Positions 25,396 through 34,973 of a stretch of 64,000 bases of DNA are shown here, one piece after another. The stretch is taken from assembly GCF_004168285.1 (NCBI RefSeq), contig NZ_SEWF01000004.1:169789-233788 (forward strand), read 5' to 3'. The stretch comes from Emticicia agri. Its GTDB lineage: Bacteria > Bacteroidota > Bacteroidia > Cytophagales > Spirosomataceae. Positions within the stretch are counted from its first letter, which is position 1. Each line of letters begins with the position of its first letter. The notes beneath the pieces are model-generated. The model saw nothing but the letters and a program-made list of their open reading frames with translations. It searched no databases and had not been told where the DNA came from. The position numbers and the translations under genes were made by a program.

Positions 25396-25631
25396 ACGTT
25401 TAAGAATGTATGTTGGTTATCAAATTCGAAGTGGAAACCGCGTAATGGAAAGAAGGTTACAGAGAATTTTGAAAAAAAATATAAAATTTTATTGAAGTTA
25501 ATATAATTAACTGATAACTAACTAATTAGATGCAGAAATTATATTTAATTGCCATAAATATATTTCTTCAAAATGCCACGTTGGCGGGTCTTTACTTTTT
25601 TTACCTGAAAAAAAGTAAACAAAAAAGCAGG

Positions 25632-25728
25632 CATCATTTAAACTCGTACAATTAAAAAACTGACAAATCCTTCCCTATATCAGTGTTTTTTTCCACGTTT
25701 TTTAATCGTACTCAAACAGGAAATGATG
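25632..25728. repeat. Imperfect inverted repeat, CATCATTT arms
   Basis: Left arm 25632-25662 and right arm 25695-25728 pair partially (CATCATTT, then ACGATTAAAAAAC-like blocks). Just upstream at 25589-25619, TTTACTTTTTTT and AAAAAAAGTAAA form a hairpin of a type common in Bacteroidota intergenic DNA. The stretch 25396-25809 (414 bp) holds no gene I can support and probably includes the promoter of the sigma factor. Confidence 0.45.
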
Positions 25729-25809
25729 TTTTAAGGTTACAATTTTTAGTTGTGATTTTATTTTTAAATAAGGACGACACCTATGTATCGCCCTTACTGT
25801 TTTGCTAAA

Positions 25810-26343
25810 CTAATAACTAACCTCATAAGTAACCACCTGCAAGCTATTATCATAGCTTTGTAAGTCAATACGGTTGAGTTGTACTTGTGTTTTGGAAGAA
25901 CCAAAAAGCCTTACCCCTTCGCCTAAAATCAAGGGATTGGCTTTGATTTTCAGCACATCAATCAGTTGATTATCTAATAGCCATCCGGCAAATGCTCCGC
26001 CACCGCATAGATAAATATCCGTTCCTGATTCGGCTTTCAGGGCTTCGATGTGTTTCAAATCACGATTCAGCACCTTTACATCCGGGTGAGGATTCTCCAA
26101 TTTCAGCGAATCCGAAAAAATGAAGTGTTTCATGTTCGGATAAGCCGGCTGGCCGGGTTCCATACCGTATTTATAGCCAAACTCGTAGGTATTCCGACCC
26201 ATAATTACGGTGTCAAAACTTTGTAGGTCTTTGAAATACTGATTGACACCTTCGCCTTGCTGAACGAAACCTGAAATATCGTCATTGAGTCCGGAGATAA
26301 AGCCATCTGCGGATACTGCTACATAATATGTTATTTTTTTCAT
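25810..26343 (-). CDS. RibD C-terminal / dihydrofolate reductase-like protein (1)
   Basis: 177 residues. MKKITYYVAVSADGFISGLN at the N-terminus, then VIMGRNTYEFGYKYG, KHFIFSD and IYLCGGGAFAGWLLDN are the RibD_C landmarks. Related in family, not close in sequence, to 57139-57699. Substrate unknown. Single minus-strand gene; a short ACCCCTAACCCC repeat lies at its start. Confidence 0.85.
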   Translation of the reverse strand: MKKITYYVAVSADGFISGLNDDISGFVQQGEGVNQYFKDLQSFDTVIMGRNTYEFGYKYGMEPGQPAYPNMKHFIFSDSLKLENPHPDVKVLNRDLKHIEALKAESGTDIYLCGGGAFAGWLLDNQLIDVLKIKANPLILGEGVRLFGSSKTQVQLNRIDLQSYDNSLQVVTYEVSY

Positions 26344-26637
26344 AAGCTAAAACCACCCCTAACCCCTAAAGGGGAATAACTACACAAAGTCTACAATAAA
26401 GTAAGACTCATTATAGTCGAAAAAAGGGTATTTATTTGATAAATGATTAATTGAGCTAAAAGAGGTTTTTGCTCTTTTATGCTAAAAAATTGAAGAGTTG
26501 TAAGAGGTTTGTCTGTTTCGACAAACTCAGGCGATTGTTACCATGATTGGCTCTATGCGAGATTTGTTGAGACAAAGGTATGGAAAAAAGGGAACTTTTT
26601 CTGTATTTTCGCAAAAATCTAAACCTAACCAAATCTA

Positions 26638-27591
26638 ATGAGGTATCTGCAATTCAGTAATGGTGATTTAATGCCTGCTTTGGGACTTGGCACCTGGAAA
26701 TCGGCCAAAGGAGAAATTTATCAGACTATCAGAACAGCCATTGAGATTGGTTACAGACATTTTGACTGTGCCTTTATGTATGGCAATGAAGACGATATAG
26801 GGCAAGCTATTCATGATGCCATTAAAAATAATGAGGTAAAAAGAGAAGACCTCTGGATTACCTCTAAACTCTGGAATAACCGCCACCGCACAGAAGATGC
26901 GCAACCTGCATTGGAAGCCTCTTTAAAAAATCTGCAATTAGATTATCTCGACTTGTACCTTATTCATTGGCCTGTAGCACTGATATATGGAGTTAATTAT
27001 CCGCAAAAAGCGGAGGATTTAATTAGCCTGAATGAGCTTCCATTGAGTGAAACATGGCAGGCGATGATTGCCTTGAAAGAGAAAGGTTTAGTTAGACATA
27101 TTGGCGTTTCTAATTTCAGCAGCAAGAAAATCAGTCAGTTAAGAGATGAAACGGGCGTTTTACCGGAAGCCTTGCAGGTAGAATTACAGCCTTTCCATCA
27201 GCAAAAAGCATTGGTAGAGTTTACAAAACAGAATAATATAGCTATTACAGGTTTTTGTCCGTTAGGTTCGGCTGACCGCCCGGCCAGTCGGGTTTCACCC
27301 AATGAGCCTAAACTGTTTGAAAACAAAACGATTCTGAACATTGCTCAGGAAAAAGGCTGTTCGCCTGCACAGGTGATGCTGGCATGGGCAGTCAACAGAG
27401 GTACCTCGGTTATTCCGAAATCGGTGAACCCTACTCGTTTGAAAGACAATTTAGAAGCAGCAGATATAGTCCTTTCAGCCGGGCAAATGGAAAGAATGGA
27501 TGCCTTAGACAAGCATTACCGCTTCATCAAAGGCGATTTCTGGTGTCTGGAGGGTAGTGATTATACTTTAGCGAATCTTTGGGATGAGTGA
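26638..27591 (+). CDS. Aldo/keto reductase
   Basis: 317 residues. The AKR signature is FDCAFMYGNEDDIG, then LYLIHWPVAL, IGVSNFSSKK, and the C-terminal cofactor site VIPKSVNPTRLKDNLE. The catalytic tetrad (D, Y, K, H) is present. NADPH-dependent reductase of aldehydes, sugars or ketones; substrate unknown. It converges on the HNH gene and stops 6 bp before that gene's end. Confidence 0.9.
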   Translation: MRYLQFSNGDLMPALGLGTWKSAKGEIYQTIRTAIEIGYRHFDCAFMYGNEDDIGQAIHDAIKNNEVKREDLWITSKLWNNRHRTEDAQPALEASLKNLQLDYLDLYLIHWPVALIYGVNYPQKAEDLISLNELPLSETWQAMIALKEKGLVRHIGVSNFSSKKISQLRDETGVLPEALQVELQPFHQQKALVEFTKQNNIAITGFCPLGSADRPASRVSPNEPKLFENKTILNIAQEKGCSPAQVMLAWAVNRGTSVIPKSVNPTRLKDNLEAADIVLSAGQMERMDALDKHYRFIKGDFWCLEGSDYTLANLWDE

Positions 27592-27597
27592 GAGCAT

Positions 27598-28260
27598 TTA
27601 TTGCTCAATCTCTTCTAAACACCAACTGGTAGCAGTAAAGAATCTATCTACTATGTATGTTTGATTGAACTTGATTTTTTGTAATATTTCTTTGATGAAG
27701 TTCTCACGTTCTTTTCTTACCACGCCATGATTGAGATAGAGAACTTCATCAATCATGTATTGAATTTCTTTTATCTGCGTTTCATCTTCAATATCGGTAT
27801 TTGGAACAAAACGATGCGTTACATCATCATACTCAAAATATTTTTCGGGAGAATAATCTGTTAAATCAGGTTTTAAATAGGTAATAACAGTTTTGTCTGA
27901 CTTCCTGCTATTGATGGTAGAGTGAATCATAAAAAGATTGTCCCAAAGCCAATATTGGTTTTCTTTCAAATCGGGGTTAAAATGTTCTAATTCTCCAAAA
28001 TGGTCGGTTCTTTTATACTCTTTTGATGAAATATCATACTTTCCATCTTGCCAGTTTTCTTGTTGATATAATTCGGGAATGCAGATTGGGATTTCTGTAT
28101 AGGCGCAAACTCCTTTCTGGCATCTGTGCAACTCCATAACTATATCATCATAATAAGTTCTGGAATCAGGGTGTTTTTTATTTTTTTTCTCTAAATTATC
28201 AACCCACTCTTTATATTTAGTTGAAAAAATAGAATCATAACTCTTGTCTATCTTTTGCAT
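27598..28260 (-). CDS. ptuB: HNH nuclease of a Septu-like defence pair
   Basis: 220 residues from the ATG at 28260, four bases beyond the ATPase stop (28265); a TTG at 28311 in the same frame would overlap that gene. Seen: CQKGVC at 47-52 followed by AYTE, EHFNP (H93), WLWDN (N108), and INSRKSDK (N117, K120), an HNH order as in PtuB. Odd: the usual second zinc pair looks like C-A-Y-T instead of C-A-Y-C. Pairs with the ATPase upstream; AT-rich. Septu identity is inferred from gene order and motifs. Confidence 0.65.
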   Translation of the reverse strand: MQKIDKSYDSIFSTKYKEWVDNLEKKNKKHPDSRTYYDDIVMELHRCQKGVCAYTEIPICIPELYQQENWQDGKYDISSKEYKRTDHFGELEHFNPDLKENQYWLWDNLFMIHSTINSRKSDKTVITYLKPDLTDYSPEKYFEYDDVTHRFVPNTDIEDETQIKEIQYMIDEVLYLNHGVVRKERENFIKEILQKIKFNQTYIVDRFFTATSWCLEEIEQ

Positions 28261-28264
28261 TTGC

Positions 28265-29614
28265 CTAATCCCATTTAGAAAGTTCTTTTGAAAGTTTACT
28301 AATTGCTTCAATGATTTCTAATGTTTCCGGCTCTTGTTCTTTTCCTTGTTTTTTTAGCTTATTATATTTTACATTTAAAGTAGCCAATTCATTTAACTTA
28401 GTCTTTCTCTCAGGCGAACCATCATCCTCTAAATCAAAAATCCGTTGTAGTATATCATCCCAACGCATGTACTTAGGGTTCCATTTATAATTATCTACAT
28501 GATTTTCTCCTTCATAATAGAGTTCTCTGTAAACTTTTCCATCACTATTAAATTTCAATTCAACAATTTCCCAAGGCTCAAAACTGGAAGCAATAATAGG
28601 TGAGTGAGTAGAATAAAAGAATTGACAGTCCTCAGTTAAAGTAGAATAATAATCTATAATGGTTCTTTGCAAATCTGGATATAAAGAACGCTCGGGTTCA
28701 TCAAATAAAATAACTGTATGCTTTGGCTTGAGTAGATATAGTGGTAACGCACTTAATACTACTTGTTTAGTACCTGTACTCCATAATCCATGAGGAATTT
28801 CGTTATTTGTAAAATCTTCTATCTTAATAAAGCCAATATCTTCCTTAGTTTTAAAATCTAATTCTGTTTTTACTTTCAGTTTATAGTGCGCTAGTAATGG
28901 ATTAAGGCATTTATCCGCAATATCTTGAATTGGGTTAAACTCATTTGCTTTCCAACTTTCTAATTTTTTTAACGCCTTTTGAATTGCTTTTATATCACTG
29001 GAAGATTTTTCAACAACTTTTGAAATATCTTGTCTAATTTTTAGTTCTTGCTCTTGATAGCCTTGAATTTTTTCTAAAATAATATTCCAAACTGTTGAAA
29101 TTTTATCCTGGCTAAAATCTATTATCTCTTTTTCTTCTAATTCTTCTTCACTTTCTATATCCAAATTATAATTTAAATTCGCGGGGAAATAAATAAGTTT
29201 AGTGGAAGTTTTATTTTGCCAATCGTCTTGAAAAATATCCCAAATTTCTCGGTTTAATGTATACTCTACATTATTAAGCTTTACTTCAGTCCAATTCCTA
29301 ATAAATAACTTAGCTTTTGAAAGTGTAAATTTCAAATTTGAAGAGTATTCATTCGAAAGACCAAATAAAATATTAAAAGAAATTTTATCCTTTATACTAT
29401 CCTCTCCAATCTTTTCTAGGAGATTGGTTTCATAAAAACATAAAAATTTTGGTACCAACTCTAGCAAAGTTGTCTTCCCAGTCCCACTTTGCCCAATGAA
29501 ACAGACCTTATCCAATGGTTGCCCTTCTTTCTCATGCCCTTTTGGATAAGTTAAATCAATAGAGAAATCTTTAAATTGATGAAAGTCTTTTATTTCTATT
29601 TTAGTAATCTTCAT
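28265..29614 (-). CDS. ptuA: AAA-type ATPase of a Septu-like defence pair
   Basis: 449 residues from the ATG at 29614, after a TTG upstream is rejected. Walker A is GQSGTGKT (41-48), the signature-like STGTKQVVLS lies at 279-288, Walker B is VILFDEPE (301-308), and H337 sits in STHSP. A helical insert (about 170-230, coiled-coil-like) and a C-terminal WDDILQRIFDLEDDG part match SMC/OLD-like defence ATPases. Known: PtuA forms a complex with PtuB and restricts phage. It is AT-rich and 62 bp past the neighbouring AtuA C-terminal gene, so probably acquired as a unit. Confidence 0.7.
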   Translation of the reverse strand: MKITKIEIKDFHQFKDFSIDLTYPKGHEKEGQPLDKVCFIGQSGTGKTTLLELVPKFLCFYETNLLEKIGEDSIKDKISFNILFGLSNEYSSNLKFTLSKAKLFIRNWTEVKLNNVEYTLNREIWDIFQDDWQNKTSTKLIYFPANLNYNLDIESEEELEEKEIIDFSQDKISTVWNIILEKIQGYQEQELKIRQDISKVVEKSSSDIKAIQKALKKLESWKANEFNPIQDIADKCLNPLLAHYKLKVKTELDFKTKEDIGFIKIEDFTNNEIPHGLWSTGTKQVVLSALPLYLLKPKHTVILFDEPERSLYPDLQRTIIDYYSTLTEDCQFFYSTHSPIIASSFEPWEIVELKFNSDGKVYRELYYEGENHVDNYKWNPKYMRWDDILQRIFDLEDDGSPERKTKLNELATLNVKYNKLKKQGKEQEPETLEIIEAISKLSKELSKWD

Positions 29615-29676
29615 ATCTTTAAATGAAAATGCTCTTTTATGCAAACCTAATGAATAGAAATCATCCTTGCAATTTC

Positions 29677-29976
29677 TTATACCTCCATTTCCAACAACGC
29701 ATAACTCAAAGCCTTGCCATGCGTATCTATAGCCAATGAAGTAGTAACGCCTCCTAAAAGAGCATGCTGGCAGACAAAAAGTAAAGAAGCTATGTTAGGC
29801 AACTCGTATCTGATGATTTCGCCTGAGACAATTGCGGATAAATGCTGTTTAACGCTATCAGCCGTTACGGCAGAACAAAGCATTGGATAATCTGATTCAT
29901 CATACGGAATCAATGAGAGTGTGAGTGTATTGCCTTTGTCTCCGGCACGGCTATGGGCTATTTCGTAGAGCTTCAT
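29677..29976 (-). CDS. AtuA C-terminal-domain-like small protein
   Basis: 99 residues. The sequence AHSRAGDKGNTLTLSLIPYD is the hallmark of the C-terminal ferredoxin-like domain of AtuA-type acyclic terpene utilisation proteins, and LLGGVTTSLAIDTHGKALS follows. Here it is a separate gene downstream of the AtuA-like gene (30103), separated by a repeat-rich 126 bp, not fused as in some genomes. Probably works with the AtuA-like protein. Confidence 0.78.
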   Translation of the reverse strand: MKLYEIAHSRAGDKGNTLTLSLIPYDESDYPMLCSAVTADSVKQHLSAIVSGEIIRYELPNIASLLFVCQHALLGGVTTSLAIDTHGKALSYALLEMEV

Positions 29977-29984
29977 GGATAATT

Positions 29985-30062
29985 GCGAATTAGCGAATGG
30001 TAAATTAGTGAATGAGTGATTAATTGTGAATGGTGAATTAGCGAATTAGTGAATGAATGGCT
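29985..30062. repeat. Heptad-type intergenic repeat (GAATTAGTGAATGAGTGATT)
   Basis: Degenerate short units such as GCGAATTAG, TTAGTGAATGAGTGATT and GTGAATGGTGAATTAG, all resembling the outer arms at 13930-14172. They stand between the two AtuA-related genes. Confidence 0.5.
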
Positions 30063-30102
30063 GTCGCACAATGATTTATTCAAATTACTTCTTTCTTTAT
30101 AG

Positions 30103-31425
30103 CTACGATTCAAAAATCTGGATTTGGGGTTGGATGTTTTGGCGGTCTATTAAGGTTGAAACGATGCCAATTACCTCATTTACATACTTTCTTACGCCTC
30201 CGCCTCCGGCCGGGCCGTTGGTGTAGAGGGCTTCTACTTCTTCGCCTATGATAGCGACATCTGCTGCGTTTGTGGCTTTGCCCGCTACCCGCAGTCGGAT
30301 TTCATAAGGGGTTGAGGTATCTCCAAAGTTAGTCCGGTGAATGGCGTTGCTACCGATGTAATCAATTCTTAAATCAGGGAATTGGGGTTTCAGACGTTTT
30401 TCTATGATTTCGCCTGCCAACTGTGCACGTGCCAAAGCTGAGGCACCTGCGTAGGCTATTTCTCCTTCACCCAGATAAAAGGCTTTGTAACCTACACTTA
30501 CTTTATAGGTCTGCGGTTTGGTTTTACCCGTTCCTCCCGTAACTAATACCTGATTTTCTCCTGTTTCTTTCAGAAAGACCGTCGTAAAATCTGCTATCAC
30601 ATCAGGCGTGTAATATTCGTGCGGATTAATGACTTCGTACAACAATTGTTCTTTGGCTGTTTGCAGATTTACTACCCCACCTGTACCCTCTACCTTACTG
30701 ATAATGGCCGAACCATCTTCAAACACGTCAGCAAATGGGTGCCCGAGTTTATCCATATCTGCTACAGGCTTTTTTACCGGGTCGGCAAAATAGCCGCCTG
30801 TAATATGTCCTGCACATTCAAGCAAATGCCCTATCACCGTTCCTTTGCCCATTAAATCATAATCATTATTCGTCCAGCCAAATTCATGTATCATAGGAGC
30901 TAAAAACAACGACGGGTCAGCTACACGTCCTGTAATTATAATTTGTGCATCTGCCTGTAAAGCTGATAAAATACCTTCTACACCCAGATACGCATTGGCC
31001 GAAATCAATTCTCCGCTTTGTTGTAAAGGTTTTCCGGTTTCAATAGCCTCAGTATCGGGTGAAAGATGCGTAAAAACATCATCGCCATACACAGCGGCTA
31101 CGCTTACAATTACGCCTTGTTTTCGGGCAATTTCTATGATTTTCTTCGCTCCGGCTACCGGATTAGCTGCGCCCATATTGGTAATAAGGCGTATATTGTT
31201 CTTGATTAATAGAGGTAAAAGGCTTTCAATTCTTCGTTCCAACAAGGGGTCATAGCCTTTGGTGGGGTCTTGCAATCTGCGTTTCTGGGCTAAGGCAATG
31301 GTGCGCTCGGCCAGACACTCTAATATCAGGTAATCTAAATTGCCTTTTTCGGCCAATACAATGGCAGGTTCGAGCCTATCGCCTGAAAAACCTGCCCCAC
31401 AACCTATTCTTATTTTCTGTTTCAT
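30103..31425 (-). CDS. Acyclic terpene utilisation AtuA-type protein (DUF1446)
   Basis: 440 residues. It opens with KIRIGCGAGFSGDRLEPAIVL and continues with LDYLILECLAERTIALAQ, TNMGAANP, ITGRVADPSLFLAPM, DVIADFTTV and GPAGGGGVRKYVNEV, all DUF1446 features. Known: AtuA in Pseudomonas is needed for acyclic monoterpene (citronellol) breakdown; in other genomes the family may act on CoA esters. The catalytic step is not known for certain. It likely forms an operon with the CitMHS transporter (10 bp upstream) and the AtuA C-terminal protein. Confidence 0.82.
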   Translation of the reverse strand: MKQKIRIGCGAGFSGDRLEPAIVLAEKGNLDYLILECLAERTIALAQKRRLQDPTKGYDPLLERRIESLLPLLIKNNIRLITNMGAANPVAGAKKIIEIARKQGVIVSVAAVYGDDVFTHLSPDTEAIETGKPLQQSGELISANAYLGVEGILSALQADAQIIITGRVADPSLFLAPMIHEFGWTNNDYDLMGKGTVIGHLLECAGHITGGYFADPVKKPVADMDKLGHPFADVFEDGSAIISKVEGTGGVVNLQTAKEQLLYEVINPHEYYTPDVIADFTTVFLKETGENQVLVTGGTGKTKPQTYKVSVGYKAFYLGEGEIAYAGASALARAQLAGEIIEKRLKPQFPDLRIDYIGSNAIHRTNFGDTSTPYEIRLRVAGKATNAADVAIIGEEVEALYTNGPAGGGGVRKYVNEVIGIVSTLIDRQNIQPQIQIFES

Positions 31426-31435
31426 AGCTATCGGT

Positions 31436-32731
31436 TTAAATATGCAATGAACCTGTTAATAGTGCCACAATTGTCATTACAATGGTAGTACCCCAAGCCC
31501 ATTTAAACACAAACTTCTGGTGCTCGCCCAAATCAACTTCTGATAAGCCTATGAGCAAAAAGGTAGAAGCCGTAAGCGGGCTTAACGGAAAACCTACGGT
31601 CATTTGTCCGAGTAAAGCCGCACGACCGATTTCTAAAGGGTCTATGCCGAATTGGGTAGCTGTCTGACTCAGAATAGGTACTACACCAAAATAATAGGCA
31701 TCGGGTGTAAAAAGCATACTGGCAGGCATACTGGTAAGGGCTGTCAGCGTGGGCAACCAGCTTGCATGGTTCTCGGGGATAAACGAAACGAGTGTAGTAG
31801 CCATCGCCTCAATCATTTTTGAGCCTGTCAGGATTCCTGAAAAAATACCTGCGGCAAATATCATGCTTGATACCATAAAGATATTGGTTCCGTGACTTTT
31901 GAGTACTTTTTGCTGGTCGGCTAATTTAAAGTAATTAACCAACAGGGCAATCATACTGGCAATGACAAATAAAGCAGGCGCAGGAATCCAGCCTTTCATG
32001 AGCGTAACAATGAGAGCAAGGGTCATAATGGCGTTCACCCATATCAGTTTTGGCCGTCTTAATTCTCGTTGTGCTTCACTCAGGTTTTCCTGATGGTTAT
32101 ATTGAAAATCGAGTATGCCCAGACGTTTGCGTTCTCTTTTACCAAAAATATACGCCACAAACAGCACCCATACAATGCCGCCCGCAATGGCCGGAATATT
32201 CGGGTTGAATAGATGCACGGCATCTGATTTAAGGGTAGAAATAGCTCTCGCCGAAGTACCCGACCAAGGCACCAGATGCAAAGGACCCACACTCAAAGCG
32301 ACTATACCGGAAAGTATCAGCCGATTGATTTTGAGTTGTTTGTAGATGGGCAGAAATGCTGACAGGACTATCATAAATGTTGCGGTACCATCGCCATCTA
32401 AATGCACAATCATGGTAAGAATAGCCGTTCCGAGAATCACCTTTAAGGGGTCGCCTTTTACGGAGCGGATGATAAAAGCAATTACGGGGTCGAAAAGTCC
32501 TGCATCGAGCATGGTGGCAAAATACAATACAGCAAACATGAGCAGAATGCCTGTGGGTGCTACCTGTTTGATACCTGCCAGCATCATTTCGCCTAATTCT
32601 TTCGGATTAAAGCCTGCTAATAAGCCGAATATAATAGGTACAATCACCAAAGCAGTGATAACAGATAATCGCTTGGTAATGATAAGAAACAAGAAAACAA
32701 CAATGGTGGCAAATCCTAATAGGGCAAGCAT
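31436..32731 (-). CDS. CitMHS-family citrate/dicarboxylate-type transporter
   Basis: 431 residues, about 12 membrane segments. Signature segments: HLDGDGTATFMIVLSAF and PLHLVPWSGTSARAIS, near the start of the substrate-binding halves, plus SPLTASTFLLIGLSEVDLG near the end. Known members carry metal-citrate or citrate. In this operon (with the AtuA-like gene downstream) the cargo may be a different small acid. Confidence 0.88.
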   Translation of the reverse strand: MLALLGFATIVVFLFLIITKRLSVITALVIVPIIFGLLAGFNPKELGEMMLAGIKQVAPTGILLMFAVLYFATMLDAGLFDPVIAFIIRSVKGDPLKVILGTAILTMIVHLDGDGTATFMIVLSAFLPIYKQLKINRLILSGIVALSVGPLHLVPWSGTSARAISTLKSDAVHLFNPNIPAIAGGIVWVLFVAYIFGKRERKRLGILDFQYNHQENLSEAQRELRRPKLIWVNAIMTLALIVTLMKGWIPAPALFVIASMIALLVNYFKLADQQKVLKSHGTNIFMVSSMIFAAGIFSGILTGSKMIEAMATTLVSFIPENHASWLPTLTALTSMPASMLFTPDAYYFGVVPILSQTATQFGIDPLEIGRAALLGQMTVGFPLSPLTASTFLLIGLSEVDLGEHQKFVFKWAWGTTIVMTIVALLTGSLHI

Positions 32732-32772
32732 ACAATGGGGTATAGATTAGGTTAATGAATAGATTTTACAGG

Positions 32773-32815
32773 CTTCTGCAAGCGGACGTCGCACGGTCGA
32801 AGCCACTTGCAGAAG
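32773..32815. terminator. Fold-back CTTCTGCAAG / CTTGCAGAAG with GC-rich loop
   Basis: Arms 32773-32782 and 32806-32815 pair perfectly. The loop contains a GC-rich block of 17 bp (32783-32799, CGGACGTCGCACGGTCG). It sits right past the stop of the minus-strand Abhydrolase gene (32820) and may end its transcript or separate it from the transporter. Confidence 0.5.
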
Positions 32816-32819
32816 TTCA

Positions 32820-34793
32820 TCAAAACAAATTCGTCATATTCTCTGCTTTTCTGATTTCTCTTTCTGCATCTTCCGGTAGCATCAGTCGTTGTTTGACCAT
32901 TTTTTTAGCCGCTTTCTTAACTTTCTTTACATAATTCTCATGCGACTGATAGCGTTCTTCCAATGATAGTCGGGTATCGCTGTTTACCAGTCTTTCGGCT
33001 CTTGTTTTAGCAAATGGGATATACATACCCTCTAAAACGGCCAGGTCTCCTTCGCCATACCCTGCTTTGCGCAGGCTCCAGCCTGTGTAAGTACCCAATG
33101 GCACTCTCAGGGTGAGTGTTTCCAGTCCTCCTGTTTCGTTATTATCTTCATCGACTTTAGGCACCAAAACCGTGTACGACTTATCTTTTTTCACCGTTGG
33201 GTTTTCACCAATAATACCAGTCATCATTTTTTCATCGAATTGCGGGCCGAAATCTCTTACCTTCAATCCGTTTACTAATCCTCTGAAAGGTACATTGAAC
33301 ATCGTTTGCCAGCCTATTTCATGGGCCTTAGCTAATGTTTTGCTCCTGACGGTGGGATACATACTTTTAGGGGGTTTAGTGCCTTCCAGTACCCATTTTT
33401 CTAAGGCTATCTGCAAGGCTCTCCAGACATCAGTATAGGAATTGGAGTTACCCATAAAGCCTGTCATTTTATTAACATTGGTGTTGAATGCAGGAGTATG
33501 CTGGGTACCCGAAAAAAGATAGATTCTTACATTATCCGGTACCGAAAGGTCTTTTGAACCATACACATCGGTTGTACGCAAAGACATACGAGATTGCCAG
33601 TATTCGGTTGAGCTTAGCGTGTGCATGATTTTAGGCAGAAAGCCCTGTTGCTGACAAGCATCGAGCATACCGCCCTCAATACCCGAAAGCGGGTCTAAGG
33701 TATTAGACCATGTAAAAGGAGGCTCATTGCCCGGGAAAAATATCTCTTCGTGCTGCATTCCCCCCCCACCCGGACGGCCGAAACGTACGTTTAAAGTAAT
33801 TCTTCTCGGGCCGATGTGTACATTTACTCCCTCAAAAACAGGTTTGTTGTCTTCGTCGGCATTGAAGCCTAAATGCAGAAAACTGCGCAGGTAATTGCCA
33901 CATTGCGATACCCCAACCCCTATGGCAGCTTTAGTTTGATTCATTAACAGGTTATCAGCCTGTTGCGCATATCTGAAAAACGAGACTATGTCTCGGGTGG
34001 CGGCAAAACCTAAACCCAAAACCAAAGGATTTTTGGCTGTATAATCTAATTCATAAATATAGTTGGGGTCAAACCCACCTTTTACCGAAATCTGGGTAGT
34101 GCTGGGTTTACCCGGAAAAGCCTCTTTGGTACAATCGGCAAAAGCCCAGTCTGTATTGGGGACTCTTTCAGGTTCGTCAGCCGCATGAATGCGTCTCGTT
34201 AGTGTAGCAGTAGCATTGTCTAAAGAAACCGTTTCGTAAGCCTTATGAAACTGGGCGCTGAATGCTCCTCCGCTCAGGTTTTGTGTGGGCGTATTTTCAC
34301 TCACTATCAGTTCGGCATGGAGTTTCCCTATAATCTCTTTGCCGTTTTCGGTAGCCACAGGTACCTTAATTTTGAGTTTATTATCGCCAAAAATATCTCC
34401 TTGCCAGCCACTCCACAGATATATATAGCCTCTTTTCATTAAGGTAGTATCTGCTCCAAATACATTACCCCGGTTGGGCACATTATAAAAAAGCAGATGA
34501 TTACTCTTGTTTAAATCAAGGGGTTTCAGCATGATAAATTCCATTTCATACTCTACCATTCCTCTTTCGTTGCGAGGTGCCAGCGCAATATCCTGAATGA
34601 TGGTATTATGTGTATCCGCCGGATTCACTTCTCCAAAAGCTCTGCCTGTCAAGCGTTGGTATTGGCCTACACTCCCAAACTGCCTGCCATTAGCATAGAG
34701 TTCGGTTTTATCAATCACAATTCTGATAATACGGGCTTCGCTGGTAAATGCCCAAAGACTTAGGAAAAATAGAAGCAGTAGTGTTTTTTTCAT
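32820..34793 (-). CDS. Secreted alpha/beta-hydrolase-domain protein (Abhydrolase_10 type)
   Basis: 657 residues, signal peptide about 1-20. The sequence resembles the alpha/beta hydrolase domain family of about 600-residue proteins: RQFGSVGQYQRLTGRAFGEVNP, GYIYLWSGWQGD, AAIGVGVSQCGNYLR with a G-x-S-x-C-G nucleophile elbow, and LFSGTQHTPAF. The substrate is unknown. It is on the minus strand with the two carboxylesterases upstream; a long fold-back repeat lies between. Confidence 0.72.
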   Translation of the reverse strand: MKKTLLLLFFLSLWAFTSEARIIRIVIDKTELYANGRQFGSVGQYQRLTGRAFGEVNPADTHNTIIQDIALAPRNERGMVEYEMEFIMLKPLDLNKSNHLLFYNVPNRGNVFGADTTLMKRGYIYLWSGWQGDIFGDNKLKIKVPVATENGKEIIGKLHAELIVSENTPTQNLSGGAFSAQFHKAYETVSLDNATATLTRRIHAADEPERVPNTDWAFADCTKEAFPGKPSTTQISVKGGFDPNYIYELDYTAKNPLVLGLGFAATRDIVSFFRYAQQADNLLMNQTKAAIGVGVSQCGNYLRSFLHLGFNADEDNKPVFEGVNVHIGPRRITLNVRFGRPGGGGMQHEEIFFPGNEPPFTWSNTLDPLSGIEGGMLDACQQQGFLPKIMHTLSSTEYWQSRMSLRTTDVYGSKDLSVPDNVRIYLFSGTQHTPAFNTNVNKMTGFMGNSNSYTDVWRALQIALEKWVLEGTKPPKSMYPTVRSKTLAKAHEIGWQTMFNVPFRGLVNGLKVRDFGPQFDEKMMTGIIGENPTVKKDKSYTVLVPKVDEDNNETGGLETLTLRVPLGTYTGWSLRKAGYGEGDLAVLEGMYIPFAKTRAERLVNSDTRLSLEERYQSHENYVKKVKKAAKKMVKQRLMLPEDAEREIRKAENMTNLF

Positions 34794-34973
34794 GGTCAGG
34801 TAAAATAGTTTTGAACAAATAACTCTCTGACCAATACTATTAGCAGAGAGTTATTAAAGAATGAATCAGCGAATATATCTGCTGAAAATAAGAAACCAAA
34901 ATATTAACCGACAGAATCCTATCAATCATATTTAATCAACCAAGCGTATGAAACATGTTTAATTGCGAATTAT

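Noticed and set aside
28261..28311. TTG start giving a longer HNH protein
   Set aside because: The added residues are the antisense-frame reading of the ATPase end and do not resemble PtuB N-termini; the ATG at 28260 follows the ATPase stop directly.
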